A DNA stretch of 64,000 nucleotides. Origin: Campylobacter sp. CCS1377. Its GTDB lineage: Bacteria; Campylobacterota; Campylobacteria; Campylobacterales; Campylobacteraceae. Location: positions 806,001 through 870,000 of the forward strand of contig NZ_CP155620.1 of the NCBI RefSeq assembly GCF_040008265.1, in the 5' to 3' direction. Of the stretch, positions 18,390 to 27,175 are shown piece after piece. The notes beneath the pieces are model-generated. The model had not been told where the DNA came from. It ran no database searches and saw only the letters and a list, made by a program, of their open reading frames with translations. Within the stretch, counting starts at the first letter, position 1; each line of letters begins with the position of its first letter. Made by a program: the position numbers and the translations under genes.

Positions 18390-20588
18390 ATGAGAGAAGA
18401 ATTAATTTCAAAGCTTGATTTAAATGGCTTTTTAGATGAATTTAAAGCCCTTCTTGCAAGAGATAAAGATATATTTTTACAAGGTGACTCTCATCTTCAT
18501 TTTAAACGTATTAACGAGCTTTGCGAGGTGGAGTTTCCAAACCCACCTGAGCTTTTAAATTTAGATAAGGCTTTGGTGCATTTAAGCAAACAGGGCATTT
18601 TGCACTTAGATGAAATTTTTGAATTTGTAAAAATTTTTCGTTATTTTGAAAAACTTAAAAAGCTAAAATTTGGTAGCAATTTAAATTCATGGCTTGAAAA
18701 AATCGAATTTGTAAATGGAATTTTAGAGCTTTGTGAAAAATTTGATGAAAAAGGTGAGTTAAAAGAAAGTCTAGATGAAAGACTTATAAATATAAACACG
18801 GCTTTAAGGCTTAAAAACGAAGCAGTGGTAGCAGAGTTTAAAAAGTATTGCTATACAAAGTCCTTAATGCCTTATTTAATTGATACACAAATTCATCTTA
18901 TAAATAATCTTGAAGCCTTGCTTGTAAGAGGTGGATTTAATCACGCTATAAAAGCAAAAATTATTGGCAGAAGTAGCGGCGGTGGCTTTTATATAGTGCC
19001 TTTAAGTGTTGAAAATTTGCAAAGCGAAATAGAAAAATTAAAAAATCAAAAAGAAGAAATTTATTATGAATATGCTAAAAATTTTTCTGCTTTTTTGGCT
19101 AAAAATTTGCTTTTTTTGAAATTTATTAATAATGCTTTTGATTTATTTGATCATTATAGTGCCAGAGTAATGCTTGCTAAAAGAAAAGATTATGAATTTG
19201 TCATGTGTGAAAATAGCGATAAAATCGTGCTAAAAAATTTCGCTCATCCAGCTTTAAAAAATCCAAAAAGTGTAAGTTTAGATTTTAGCAAACAAGTTTT
19301 AATCATCACAGGCGTAAATGCAGGCGGAAAATCCATGCTTTTAAAATCCTTGCTAAGTGCAGCTTTTTTAGCCAAACATCTTTTACCGATGAAAATCAAA
19401 GCAGATGAAAGTAAAATTGGTGCTTTTAAGGAATTTGATGCTATCATTGAAGATCCGCAGAATGTAAAAAACGATATCTCTACTTTTGCGGGAAGAATGC
19501 TACATTTTTCTAAACTTTTTTCTAGGAAAAATTTACTTTTAGGTATCGATGAAATAGAGCTTGGGACAGATTTTGAAGAAGCAGCTTGTTTGTATAGTGT
19601 AATGATTTCAAAACTTATTGAAAACAAGCTTAAAATCATCATCACAACACACCATAAACGCCTTGCCATGCTTTTGGCAAAAAACGAGCAAGTCGAACTC
19701 ATCGCTGCTTTATATGATGAAGAATTTTCAAGACCAAAATACGAGTTTTTAAAAGGAACTATAGGAAAATCCTATGCTTTTGAGACGGCTTTGCGTTATC
19801 AAATTCCGCCAAATTTAGTTAGTGAAGCCAAAAAACTTTATGGTGAAGATAAAGAAAATTTAGAAGAGCTTGTCGGAAAAAATATCAATCTTGAATTAGA
19901 GCTTAAAGCCAAACTTCAGAGCGTAGAGAAAAAAGAACAAAAAGTCGATGAAATTTTACTTTCTTTAAAAGATCAAAAAGAAAAAAACGAGCAAGAATTC
20001 CGCAATAATTTAAGAAATTTAGAGCTTAAATTCCACAAAGCCATAGAAGAGGCTAAAAAAGGTATAAATTTAAAAGACACTAAAGAAAAGCAAAGAAGTC
20101 TAAATAAAGCCAATGAGCTTAAAAAAGAGATCATTTTGCCAAGTATGGAGCAAAATGAAGAATTACGCGTGGGAGACTTTGTAAAATATGAAAAAATTAA
20201 AGGCAAAATTGTAGGTATTTCAAAAAATGACGCCATGGTTGAAAGCGATGGGATAAGGCTTCGCGTGCCTTTAAAACTTCTTAAAAAAAGTGGTGCAATG
20301 CCAAAAAAAGTAGCAAAAACAAGTATAAGTGTAAGTAGGCCAAGTAATTTAAGTGTAACTTTGGATTTGCACGGACTTAGAAGCGATGAGGCCATTTCTA
20401 GGCTTGATAAATTTATTTCTGATGCTTTGATAGCTGGATTTGATGAGGTTTTAGTCTATCATGGCATAGGCACAGGAAAACTTGCCTTTGCGGTAAGAGA
20501 GTTTTTAAAAACGCATAAAAGTGTGAAAAGTTTTAGCGACGCTCCTATAAATCAAGGCGGTTTTGGTGCTAAGGTGGTGAGGTTGTAG
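18390..20588 (+). CDS. mutS2: MutS2 family endonuclease/ATPase
   Basis: A 732-residue MutS2 protein. It lacks the mismatch-recognition domain, has the ABC-type ATPase (ITGVNAGGKSMLLKSLLSAA, about 305-325; LGIDEIELGTDF for Walker B), then a long coiled coil and a C-terminal Smr nuclease domain (LDLHGLRSDEAISRLDKFI...VYHGIGTGKL). In Helicobacter and other bacteria, MutS2 limits homologous recombination or rescues stalled ribosomes rather than repairing mismatches. Its TAG stop touches the ATG of the downstream restriction enzyme with no gap. Confidence 0.93.
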   Translation: MREELISKLDLNGFLDEFKALLARDKDIFLQGDSHLHFKRINELCEVEFPNPPELLNLDKALVHLSKQGILHLDEIFEFVKIFRYFEKLKKLKFGSNLNSWLEKIEFVNGILELCEKFDEKGELKESLDERLININTALRLKNEAVVAEFKKYCYTKSLMPYLIDTQIHLINNLEALLVRGGFNHAIKAKIIGRSSGGGFYIVPLSVENLQSEIEKLKNQKEEIYYEYAKNFSAFLAKNLLFLKFINNAFDLFDHYSARVMLAKRKDYEFVMCENSDKIVLKNFAHPALKNPKSVSLDFSKQVLIITGVNAGGKSMLLKSLLSAAFLAKHLLPMKIKADESKIGAFKEFDAIIEDPQNVKNDISTFAGRMLHFSKLFSRKNLLLGIDEIELGTDFEEAACLYSVMISKLIENKLKIIITTHHKRLAMLLAKNEQVELIAALYDEEFSRPKYEFLKGTIGKSYAFETALRYQIPPNLVSEAKKLYGEDKENLEELVGKNINLELELKAKLQSVEKKEQKVDEILLSLKDQKEKNEQEFRNNLRNLELKFHKAIEEAKKGINLKDTKEKQRSLNKANELKKEIILPSMEQNEELRVGDFVKYEKIKGKIVGISKNDAMVESDGIRLRVPLKLLKKSGAMPKKVAKTSISVSRPSNLSVTLDLHGLRSDEAISRLDKFISDALIAGFDEVLVYHGIGTGKLAFAVREFLKTHKSVKSFSDAPINQGGFGAKVVRL

Positions 20589-23500
20589 ATGATAAATAAA
20601 GAAAATTTAAGAGAAGTTTTAGAATCTTTAGGGTTTGAAAACAAAGAAGAAATTTATAGTAAAACTATAAATAAATACACACTAAAGATTAATTTTAAAG
20701 ATAAAACTCTTCACTATCCTAAAGAAGTTACAATCCATGATACAACTACTTCTAACTTCTCTCACCCTGAAAATTTTGTTGTCTTTGAATGCGTGCATAG
20801 ACTTTTAGAAAAGGGTTATAAGGCAGAGCATTTAGAGCTAGAGCCAAAATGGAATCTTGGTAGGGATAAAAAGGGTGGTAAGGCTGATATTTTGGTGCGG
20901 GATAATGAAAATAATCCTTACTTGATTATAGAGTGTAAAACCACAGATTCTAAAAACAGCGAATTTGTAAAAGAATGGAGCAGAATGCAAGAAAATGGCG
21001 GACAGCTTTTTTCTTATCTGCAACAAGAGCGGGGTGTAAAATATCTTTGTCTTTACACGAGTGATTTTGACACTAGGCTTGATTATGAAAGCTATATCAT
21101 ACAAGCTTTTGACAATGAAGAGTATTTAAAAGAAAAAGAATTAGAAAAATCCTATCAAAAAGCAAATAATAATATCGAACTTTTTGTAGTTTGGAAAGAA
21201 AGCTATGAAAGCCATTATTTTAAGCAAGGTATTTTTGAGAGCAATATCAATGCCTATAAAATCTTAGAAACAACGCCAATTTTTGAAAATCTTAAAGAGC
21301 TTAAAGAAGAGGGAAAATATCACGAATTTGCCAAGATTTTACGCAAGCATAATATTTCAGGCAAAGAAAATGCCTTTGATAAGCTTGTAAATATCTTTCT
21401 TTGTAAAATTTATGATGAAACCTTTAATAAAGATAATCTAAAATTTGGTTACCGTGGGGTTATGGCAGATACTTATGCAAATATGCAAGATAGATTAATG
21501 TTGCTTTATAAAGAGGCTATGAGAGAGTTTTTAGGTGAAAAAATTACTTTTGTCTCTAATGATGATATAGAAAAAGATTTTAAAAAGCTAAAAATAAAAG
21601 CCTTAAAAGAAGTAATGCAAAATTATATTAAAGAATTAAAATTCTACTCAAATAACGACTTTGCTTTTTTGGAAGTGCATAATAAAGAATTATTTTTAAA
21701 AAATGCACTTGTATTAACAGAAATTATAGAGCTTTTTGCCCCTTATAAACTCACACAAAATTCCACTAATCAATTTTTAGGCAATCTTTTTGAATTGTTT
21801 TTACAAAAAGGTATGAAGCAAGATGAAGGGCAGTTTTTTACTCCTATACAAATTTGTGAATTTATTATGTATTCTTTGCCGCTAGAAACTATGTTAAAGG
21901 AAAGTGCTAAGCCCTTAAAAGTCATTGATTATGCGTGTGGTGCAGGACATTTTCTAAATACTTATGCCAATGAGCTTAAACGCTACGTAAAAGAAGAAAA
22001 TTTAAAAGAATATTACAAGAATATCTATGGGATAGAGAAAGAATATAGGCTTTCTAAAGTATCAAAAGTCTCAAGTGCTATGTATGGACAAAATGAAATT
22101 AATATTTTATATGCAGATGCTCTTTCTTCCTTTGAGCTGGCAAATATAAGCAATCTAGAAGGTGAAAAGGCAAAACCACAAATTGAATCTCATAGCTTTG
22201 ATTTACTCATAGCAAACCCACCTTATTCTGTAAAAGGATTTTTGGAAACTTTAAGTAATAAATCTAAAAATACCTATAAACTTTTTAATGATGATATAAA
22301 TATAGAAACAAATAATGCTATCGAATGCTTTTTTATAGAGCGAGCCAATCAGATTTTAAAAGATAATGCAAAAGCTGCTATTATTTTACCAAGCTCTATT
22401 TTAAATAAGGATTCTATTTACAAAGCTACAAGAGAGATTCTTTTTCAAAACTTTGATTTCATCGCTATTGTTGAGTTAGGAAATCAAACATTTGGTGCAA
22501 CAGGCACAAATACGATTATTTTATTTTTACGCAAAAAAGAGACTTTTAGACAAGAAAATGGCTTTGTCTCGCAAGATTATAGTTTGATTAAAGAACGCAT
22601 AGAGGGCGAAAATCTAAAAGACAACGAGCACTTTTATCAAAATTATCTAAGCGTGTATTGTGATTTTAGAGGATTTGATAAGGAAACATATGAGAACTTT
22701 TTAAATGGTGATTTAGACTCTAATCTTTTCAATTTAGATATTTTTAAAGATTATCACAATGCTTTTAAGCAAACAAGTGATTATAAAAGGCTAAAAGAAT
22801 CTAAGACTTATAAAGTTTCCAAAGAGAAGGATTTATTAGAAAAAGAAGCCTTTTTGAACTACGCACAAAAAATAGAAAAAGATAAATTGCTATATTTTTC
22901 TTTGAGTCTTAATCAAGAAGTACTAATCATCAAAGCTCCAAGTGATATAAAAGAGCAAAAGAAATTTTTAGGTTATGAGTGGAGTAATCGCAAAGGCGAT
23001 GAAGGTCTAAAAGAGTTATATAATCCTTATTTTAGCCCACTTTTTGAAAGGGATAATCCAAAAAATGAGACCAAACTTAATGTGTTAATTTACAAATCTT
23101 TTTTAAATACGCTTGATTCTATCCCAGAAGAGCTAAGCCCTTATGCCACAAAAGCAAAGCTTATTGATATGATAGACTTTGAAAAAGTGGAATTTAATAA
23201 AGCAATTAGTTTAAATCCTCGTAACTCTCAACAAAGTGAAGAAACTAATCCTTTTGCAAATTCTAAATTTGAGTTAGTAAGACTTAAAGATTTTGTATTA
23301 GATATTCAAACCGCAAAGCGTCCTAGTGGTGGTGTCGGCAAATATGAAAACGGTGTACTGAGTCTTGGTGGAGAACATATAGACAATAAAAGTGGATATA
23401 TCAAATTAGATAATCCTAAGTATGTGCCAATAGAATTTTATAAAAGTTTTGTGTTGCAAGATAAAGGAATTGTAAAACAATTTGATATTTTAATATGTAA

Positions 23501-24701
23501 AGATGGTGCATTAACTGGCAAAATTGCAATGGTGCGTAATGAATTTATTGGGAAATCTGCAATGATTAATGAGCATATTTTTTTATTGCGTTGTGATAAT
23601 ATAGCAAAACAAAAATATTTATTTTATATATTACATTCTTATAGTGGACAACAAGCTTTAAAATCTAAAATTACAGGTTCGGCTCAAGGTGGAATCAATA
23701 AAACAAATTTAGAATCTATTTTAATACCAAATGCAGACTTTGAGATTCAAAAGCAAATCGTGGCAGAGTGTGAAAAAATAGAAGAGCAGTATAATACAAT
23801 ACGAATGAGTATAGAAGAGTATCAAAACTTAATTAAAGCAGTATTGCAAAAAAGTGGCGTTATAGATGAAAATGGGGGGGGGGATGAGCTAAATTCTGTT
23901 TTAGAAAATTTGGAAAAATTAGAATCTAAATTTGATTTTAATCTTTTGCTTTCGCTGATTGAAGAACAAATTAGTCATTCTGAAGTATTAGTTGAAGAAT
24001 CTCAAAACAAAGAAAGAGAGCAAGATTTTAATGCTTTTAAAAACTTTTCTAAAATCATACAAAAGCTTTTACAATCTCTTCCAACCCCACCACAAAACGG
24101 CTGGGAGAGAATTTCTTTAAAGAATGAACAATATATAGAACTTAATCCTAGCAAAAAAGAAATATCAAAACTTGATGAAAATATGCTTGTCTCATTTATA
24201 GAAATGGCTAGTGTTTCGGATAAGGGTTATATTCAAAGTAAGATAGATAGGTCATTAAACGAAGTAAGAAAAGGCTACGCATATTTTATAGAAAATGATA
24301 TTTTGATTGCAAAAATTACTCCTTGTATGGAAAATGGCAAATGTGCTATTGCAAAAAATCTAACAAATAACATAGGTTTTGGCAGCACAGAATTTCATAT
24401 TTTTAGAGCAAAAACAGGGCTTGATAGCAGTTTCTTATTCCATAATCTAAATCAACAAAATATAAGAGAAAAAGCAGCTCTTGCTATGACTGGAGCAAGT
24501 GGACACAAAAGAGTTCCTATAAGTTTTTATGAAAAACTTACAATCCCACTCCCGCCGCTAGAAATTCAAGAAAAAATTGTTCAAACTATTGAAACAGTGG
24601 AAAAGCAAATTTCTTTTATAGATTCTAAACTCGCACTTTTGGAGGCACAAAAAGAAATTATTCTTAAGAAATATTTGGAGAAAAATAATATAAGCAATTA
24701 G
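20589..24701 (+). CDS. Type IIG (BcgI/CjeI-like) restriction-methylation enzyme with phase-variable G10 tract
   Basis: A single 1370-residue chain. The N-terminal PD-(D/E)XK nuclease of the type I R_N kind is KADILVRD...YLIIECKT (about 97-118). N6-adenine methylase follows, with motif I VIDYACGAGHF near 447-457 and motif IV IANPPYS near 540. Two HsdS-like target-recognition domains follow, one at about 895-1085 and one at about 1165-1350, with helical spacers. Between them lies a run of ten G at 23874-23883 (codons 1096-1099). G10 is in frame. G9 ends at TAA after three codons and G11 ends at TGA at once, so slippage would remove the whole second recognition domain. It starts directly after mutS2 and corresponds by position to the CjeI locus of C. 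jejuni (recalled). Confidence 0.9.
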   Translation: MINKENLREVLESLGFENKEEIYSKTINKYTLKINFKDKTLHYPKEVTIHDTTTSNFSHPENFVVFECVHRLLEKGYKAEHLELEPKWNLGRDKKGGKADILVRDNENNPYLIIECKTTDSKNSEFVKEWSRMQENGGQLFSYLQQERGVKYLCLYTSDFDTRLDYESYIIQAFDNEEYLKEKELEKSYQKANNNIELFVVWKESYESHYFKQGIFESNINAYKILETTPIFENLKELKEEGKYHEFAKILRKHNISGKENAFDKLVNIFLCKIYDETFNKDNLKFGYRGVMADTYANMQDRLMLLYKEAMREFLGEKITFVSNDDIEKDFKKLKIKALKEVMQNYIKELKFYSNNDFAFLEVHNKELFLKNALVLTEIIELFAPYKLTQNSTNQFLGNLFELFLQKGMKQDEGQFFTPIQICEFIMYSLPLETMLKESAKPLKVIDYACGAGHFLNTYANELKRYVKEENLKEYYKNIYGIEKEYRLSKVSKVSSAMYGQNEINILYADALSSFELANISNLEGEKAKPQIESHSFDLLIANPPYSVKGFLETLSNKSKNTYKLFNDDINIETNNAIECFFIERANQILKDNAKAAIILPSSILNKDSIYKATREILFQNFDFIAIVELGNQTFGATGTNTIILFLRKKETFRQENGFVSQDYSLIKERIEGENLKDNEHFYQNYLSVYCDFRGFDKETYENFLNGDLDSNLFNLDIFKDYHNAFKQTSDYKRLKESKTYKVSKEKDLLEKEAFLNYAQKIEKDKLLYFSLSLNQEVLIIKAPSDIKEQKKFLGYEWSNRKGDEGLKELYNPYFSPLFERDNPKNETKLNVLIYKSFLNTLDSIPEELSPYATKAKLIDMIDFEKVEFNKAISLNPRNSQQSEETNPFANSKFELVRLKDFVLDIQTAKRPSGGVGKYENGVLSLGGEHIDNKSGYIKLDNPKYVPIEFYKSFVLQDKGIVKQFDILICKDGALTGKIAMVRNEFIGKSAMINEHIFLLRCDNIAKQKYLFYILHSYSGQQALKSKITGSAQGGINKTNLESILIPNADFEIQKQIVAECEKIEEQYNTIRMSIEEYQNLIKAVLQKSGVIDENGGGDELNSVLENLEKLESKFDFNLLLSLIEEQISHSEVLVEESQNKEREQDFNAFKNFSKIIQKLLQSLPTPPQNGWERISLKNEQYIELNPSKKEISKLDENMLVSFIEMASVSDKGYIQSKIDRSLNEVRKGYAYFIENDILIAKITPCMENGKCAIAKNLTNNIGFGSTEFHIFRAKTGLDSSFLFHNLNQQNIREKAALAMTGASGHKRVPISFYEKLTIPLPPLEIQEKIVQTIETVEKQISFIDSKLALLEAQKEIILKKYLEKNNISN
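23874..23883 (+). repeat. Poly-G tract (G10), phase-variation switch
   Basis: Ten consecutive G in a genome otherwise poor in G runs. Intragenic G8-G12 tracts are the standard Campylobacter phase-variation device. This one separates the two specificity domains of the type IIG enzyme, and both one-base changes give a stop within four codons. Confidence 0.9.
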
Positions 24702-24771
24702 AAAATCTTATAAAAACATTTATTTTCTTAAAGCATTTTATGTTAAACTTTGAAAAATTCAAGGCTTAACA

Positions 24772-25473
24772 ATGAAAAATATAATGATATTAAGTGGAGC
24801 AGGGCTTAGTGCTCCAAGCGGACTTAAAACTTTTAGAGACAATGATGGACTTTGGGAAGAATACGATGTAATGGAGGTTTGTTCTGCGACAGGCTTTAGA
24901 AAAAATCCTAAAAAAGTGCTTGATTTTTATGATGAAAGAAGAGTGCAATTAAAAGCTGTAAAGCCCAATCACGCTCATTTTAAAATAGCCGAGCTTAAAG
25001 AAAAACTAGGTAAAAATCTCTTTGTTGTTACACAAAATGTCGATGATTTACTAGAGCGTGCAGGATGTAAGGATGTAGTGCATTTACATGGTTTTTTGCC
25101 TGAACTTCGCTGTTTAAAATGTGAAAATATTTTTAATATAGGCTATGAAAAAATTGCAGATAAAAAATGCCCTAAATGTAAAAGCGAGAATTTAAGGCAC
25201 AATATAGTGATGTTTGAAGAGCAAGCTCCTGCTTATGCTATGCTTTATTCTTTGCTCAATCAAACTTCAATGTTTATCAGTATAGGCACGAGTGGAGCGG
25301 TTTTGCCGGTGGGACATTATGCGTCGATGTGCGAAAAAAGTATTTTAAATATTTATGAAAAAGATGCGAATTTGGCTTCTTATTTTGATAAAGTTTATAT
25401 AGAAGATGTTGTAAGTGCGATCGATAAGATTGAGCAGGATATAGAAAATTTTATGGAAAGTGTAAATGTTTGA
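24772..25473 (+). CDS. cobB: NAD-dependent protein deacylase, sirtuin (CobB)
   Basis: A 233-residue cytoplasmic class III sirtuin that removes acetyl or succinyl groups from lysines using NAD. NAD binding is by SGAGLSAPSGLKTFR (8-22) and TQNVDDLLERAG. The catalytic His is H106 in VVHLHG, and the zinc cysteines are C114/C117 and C133/C136. Y53 and R56 (FYDERR) match the Tyr-Arg pair that gives SIRT5/CobB their preference for acidic acyl groups. The downstream lysE-type gene overlaps by 8 nt. Confidence 0.93.
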   Translation: MKNIMILSGAGLSAPSGLKTFRDNDGLWEEYDVMEVCSATGFRKNPKKVLDFYDERRVQLKAVKPNHAHFKIAELKEKLGKNLFVVTQNVDDLLERAGCKDVVHLHGFLPELRCLKCENIFNIGYEKIADKKCPKCKSENLRHNIVMFEEQAPAYAMLYSLLNQTSMFISIGTSGAVLPVGHYASMCEKSILNIYEKDANLASYFDKVYIEDVVSAIDKIEQDIENFMESVNV

Positions 25474-26065
25474 GTCTTTATTAAATGGTATTATTTTAGG
25501 ACTTGGTGTATGTGTTCCTTTTGGACCTGTGAATATTTTAATCTTAACTTATGCTTTAACTTCTTTTAAAAATGCTTTTAGCGTAGGTCTTGGAGCTATG
25601 TTAGCAGATGTGATTTATCTTTTGCTTTTAAATTTTGGAATTTTGAAATTTTTAAATAATGAATTTTTTTTAAAAATTCTTGCCGTATTTGGTTTTTGTT
25701 TTTTAAGCTATATAGCCTTTTTGACCCTAAAAGCTAAAGCTAAAAATTTGGAATTGCGTGGCAAAAGTGTTAAAGAAAATATAGGAAAAAGTTTTTTCAA
25801 AGGTTTGATGTTAAATATCACAAATCCTTATATTATAGGATTTTGGCTTAGTGTGGCAACTTTATCTGCCAGTAATGCTTATCCTTTAGCAATGGCTTTT
25901 GGTTTGATATTTATCATTTTTATATGGGTATTTTCGTTATCTTTTTTTGTAGGAAAGTATAGTTATTTATTTAGTGCAAAAGTTATTTTCCTAATCAATG
26001 TGGTTTCGGCTATAATTATAGAATATTTTGCACTCAATTTATTATATAGAACTTTTATAGGATGA
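25466..26065 (+). CDS. LysE/RhtB family exporter
   Basis: A 199-residue inner-membrane protein with about six helices. The N-terminus LLNGIILGLGVCVPFGPVNILILTYALTSF has the G-P-N motif of LysE/RhtB amino-acid exporters, and NITNPYIIGFW fits the central conserved segment. The substrate cannot be told. It overlaps the sirtuin gene by 8 nt and is followed 3 nt later by dapE, so the three form an operon. Confidence 0.85.
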   Translation: MFESLLNGIILGLGVCVPFGPVNILILTYALTSFKNAFSVGLGAMLADVIYLLLLNFGILKFLNNEFFLKILAVFGFCFLSYIAFLTLKAKAKNLELRGKSVKENIGKSFFKGLMLNITNPYIIGFWLSVATLSASNAYPLAMAFGLIFIIFIWVFSLSFFVGKYSYLFSAKVIFLINVVSAIIIEYFALNLLYRTFIG

Positions 26066-26068
26066 AAA

Positions 26069-27166
26069 ATGAATGCTAAGGAATTTTTAATAGAACTTTT
26101 AAAATTTAAATCAATCACTCCAAATGATGATGGAGCTTTAAATTTTATCGCTTTGGAATTAAATGACTTTGAGGCTTTTTTTATTGATAAAGAAGGTGTT
26201 AAAAATCTTTTGCTGACTAAGAAATTTAGAGATGAAGGTGAGCATTTAGCATTTGGTGGGCATGTAGATGTAGTGCCTGCGGGAGAAGGTTGGGGTAGTG
26301 ATCCTTTTATCCCTTTAGAAAAAGATGGATATATTTATGCAAGAGGCGCGCAAGATATGAAAAGCGGCGTGGCTGCTTTTGTGGATGCGGTAAAAAATGT
26401 TAATTTTTCGGGTGCGAGATTAAGCCTTATTTTAACAAGCGACGAAGAAGGTGAAGCAAAATACGGCACAAAAGAGGTTTTAGAGTGGATGAAAGAGCAA
26501 AATATCTTGCCTGATTATGCTGTGGTGGCTGAGCCAACTTGCGTGAGTAAAATTGGCGATAGTTTAAAAATTGGGCGTCGCGGCTCTATTAATGGCAAAC
26601 TTTTAATCCGTGGAAAGCAAGGACATGTGGCTTACCCTGAAAAATGCATCAATCCTGTGCATGATTTTGCTTCTGCTTTGAAATTTTTAGCAGATTTTGA
26701 TCTTGATCCAGGCGATGAGCTTTTTTCTCCTTCGAAGATAGTAATCACTGATATTAGAGGTGGAATAGAAGTTTGCAATGTCACACCAAATGATTTAAGA
26801 TTGATGTTTAATGTTAGAAATTCTCCGCAAACAAGCTTAGAAGATGTGAAAAATTATGTGGAAAAAATTTGCGAAGGCTTAAATTACGAACTAGAATTAA
26901 AGCAAAGCTCAGAAGCTTTTTTAACAGATAAAGAGAGCAAAATCGTTCAAAAACTTAATCACAGTATACAAAAGATTACTCGCGAAGTCCCAGAGTTAAA
27001 TACCAAAGGTGGTACAAGCGATGCAAGATATTTTGCACAGTATGGCGTAAAGGTTGTAGAATTTGGCGTTTGTAATGATAGAATTCATGCCATTGATGAA
27101 AGAGTTAGCATAGAAGAGCTTGAAAAGCTTTATCTTGTTTTTAAAGATTTGATAGAAAATTTTTAA
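26069..27166 (+). CDS. dapE: Succinyl-diaminopimelate desuccinylase
   Basis: A 365-residue M20 zinc metallohydrolase converting N-succinyl-LL-diaminopimelate to LL-diaminopimelate for lysine and peptidoglycan synthesis. [11 protein letters not shown] has the first metal His and Asp (about 66-76). [12 protein letters not shown] has the bridging Asp, and TSDEEGEA the catalytic Glu. [16 protein letters not shown] and RIHAIDERV complete the site. The Shine-Dalgarno AGGAT lies across the previous stop. It is the last core gene before the second restriction locus. Confidence 0.95.
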   Translation: MNAKEFLIELLKFKSITPNDDGALNFIALELNDFEAFFIDKEGVKNLLLTKKFRDEGEHLAFGGHVDVVPAGEGWGSDPFIPLEKDGYIYARGAQDMKSGVAAFVDAVKNVNFSGARLSLILTSDEEGEAKYGTKEVLEWMKEQNILPDYAVVAEPTCVSKIGDSLKIGRRGSINGKLLIRGKQGHVAYPEKCINPVHDFASALKFLADFDLDPGDELFSPSKIVITDIRGGIEVCNVTPNDLRLMFNVRNSPQTSLEDVKNYVEKICEGLNYELELKQSSEAFLTDKESKIVQKLNHSIQKITREVPELNTKGGTSDARYFAQYGVKVVEFGVCNDRIHAIDERVSIEELEKLYLVFKDLIENF

Positions 27167-27175
27167 AGGTTCAAA

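Noticed and set aside
24772-25473. Sirtuin as a defence (ThsA/DSR-like) gene because of its neighbours
   Set aside because: It is a short, single-domain CobB-type deacylase with zinc cysteines and the SIRT5-like Y-R pair, in an operon with lysE and dapE; this is a housekeeping setting.
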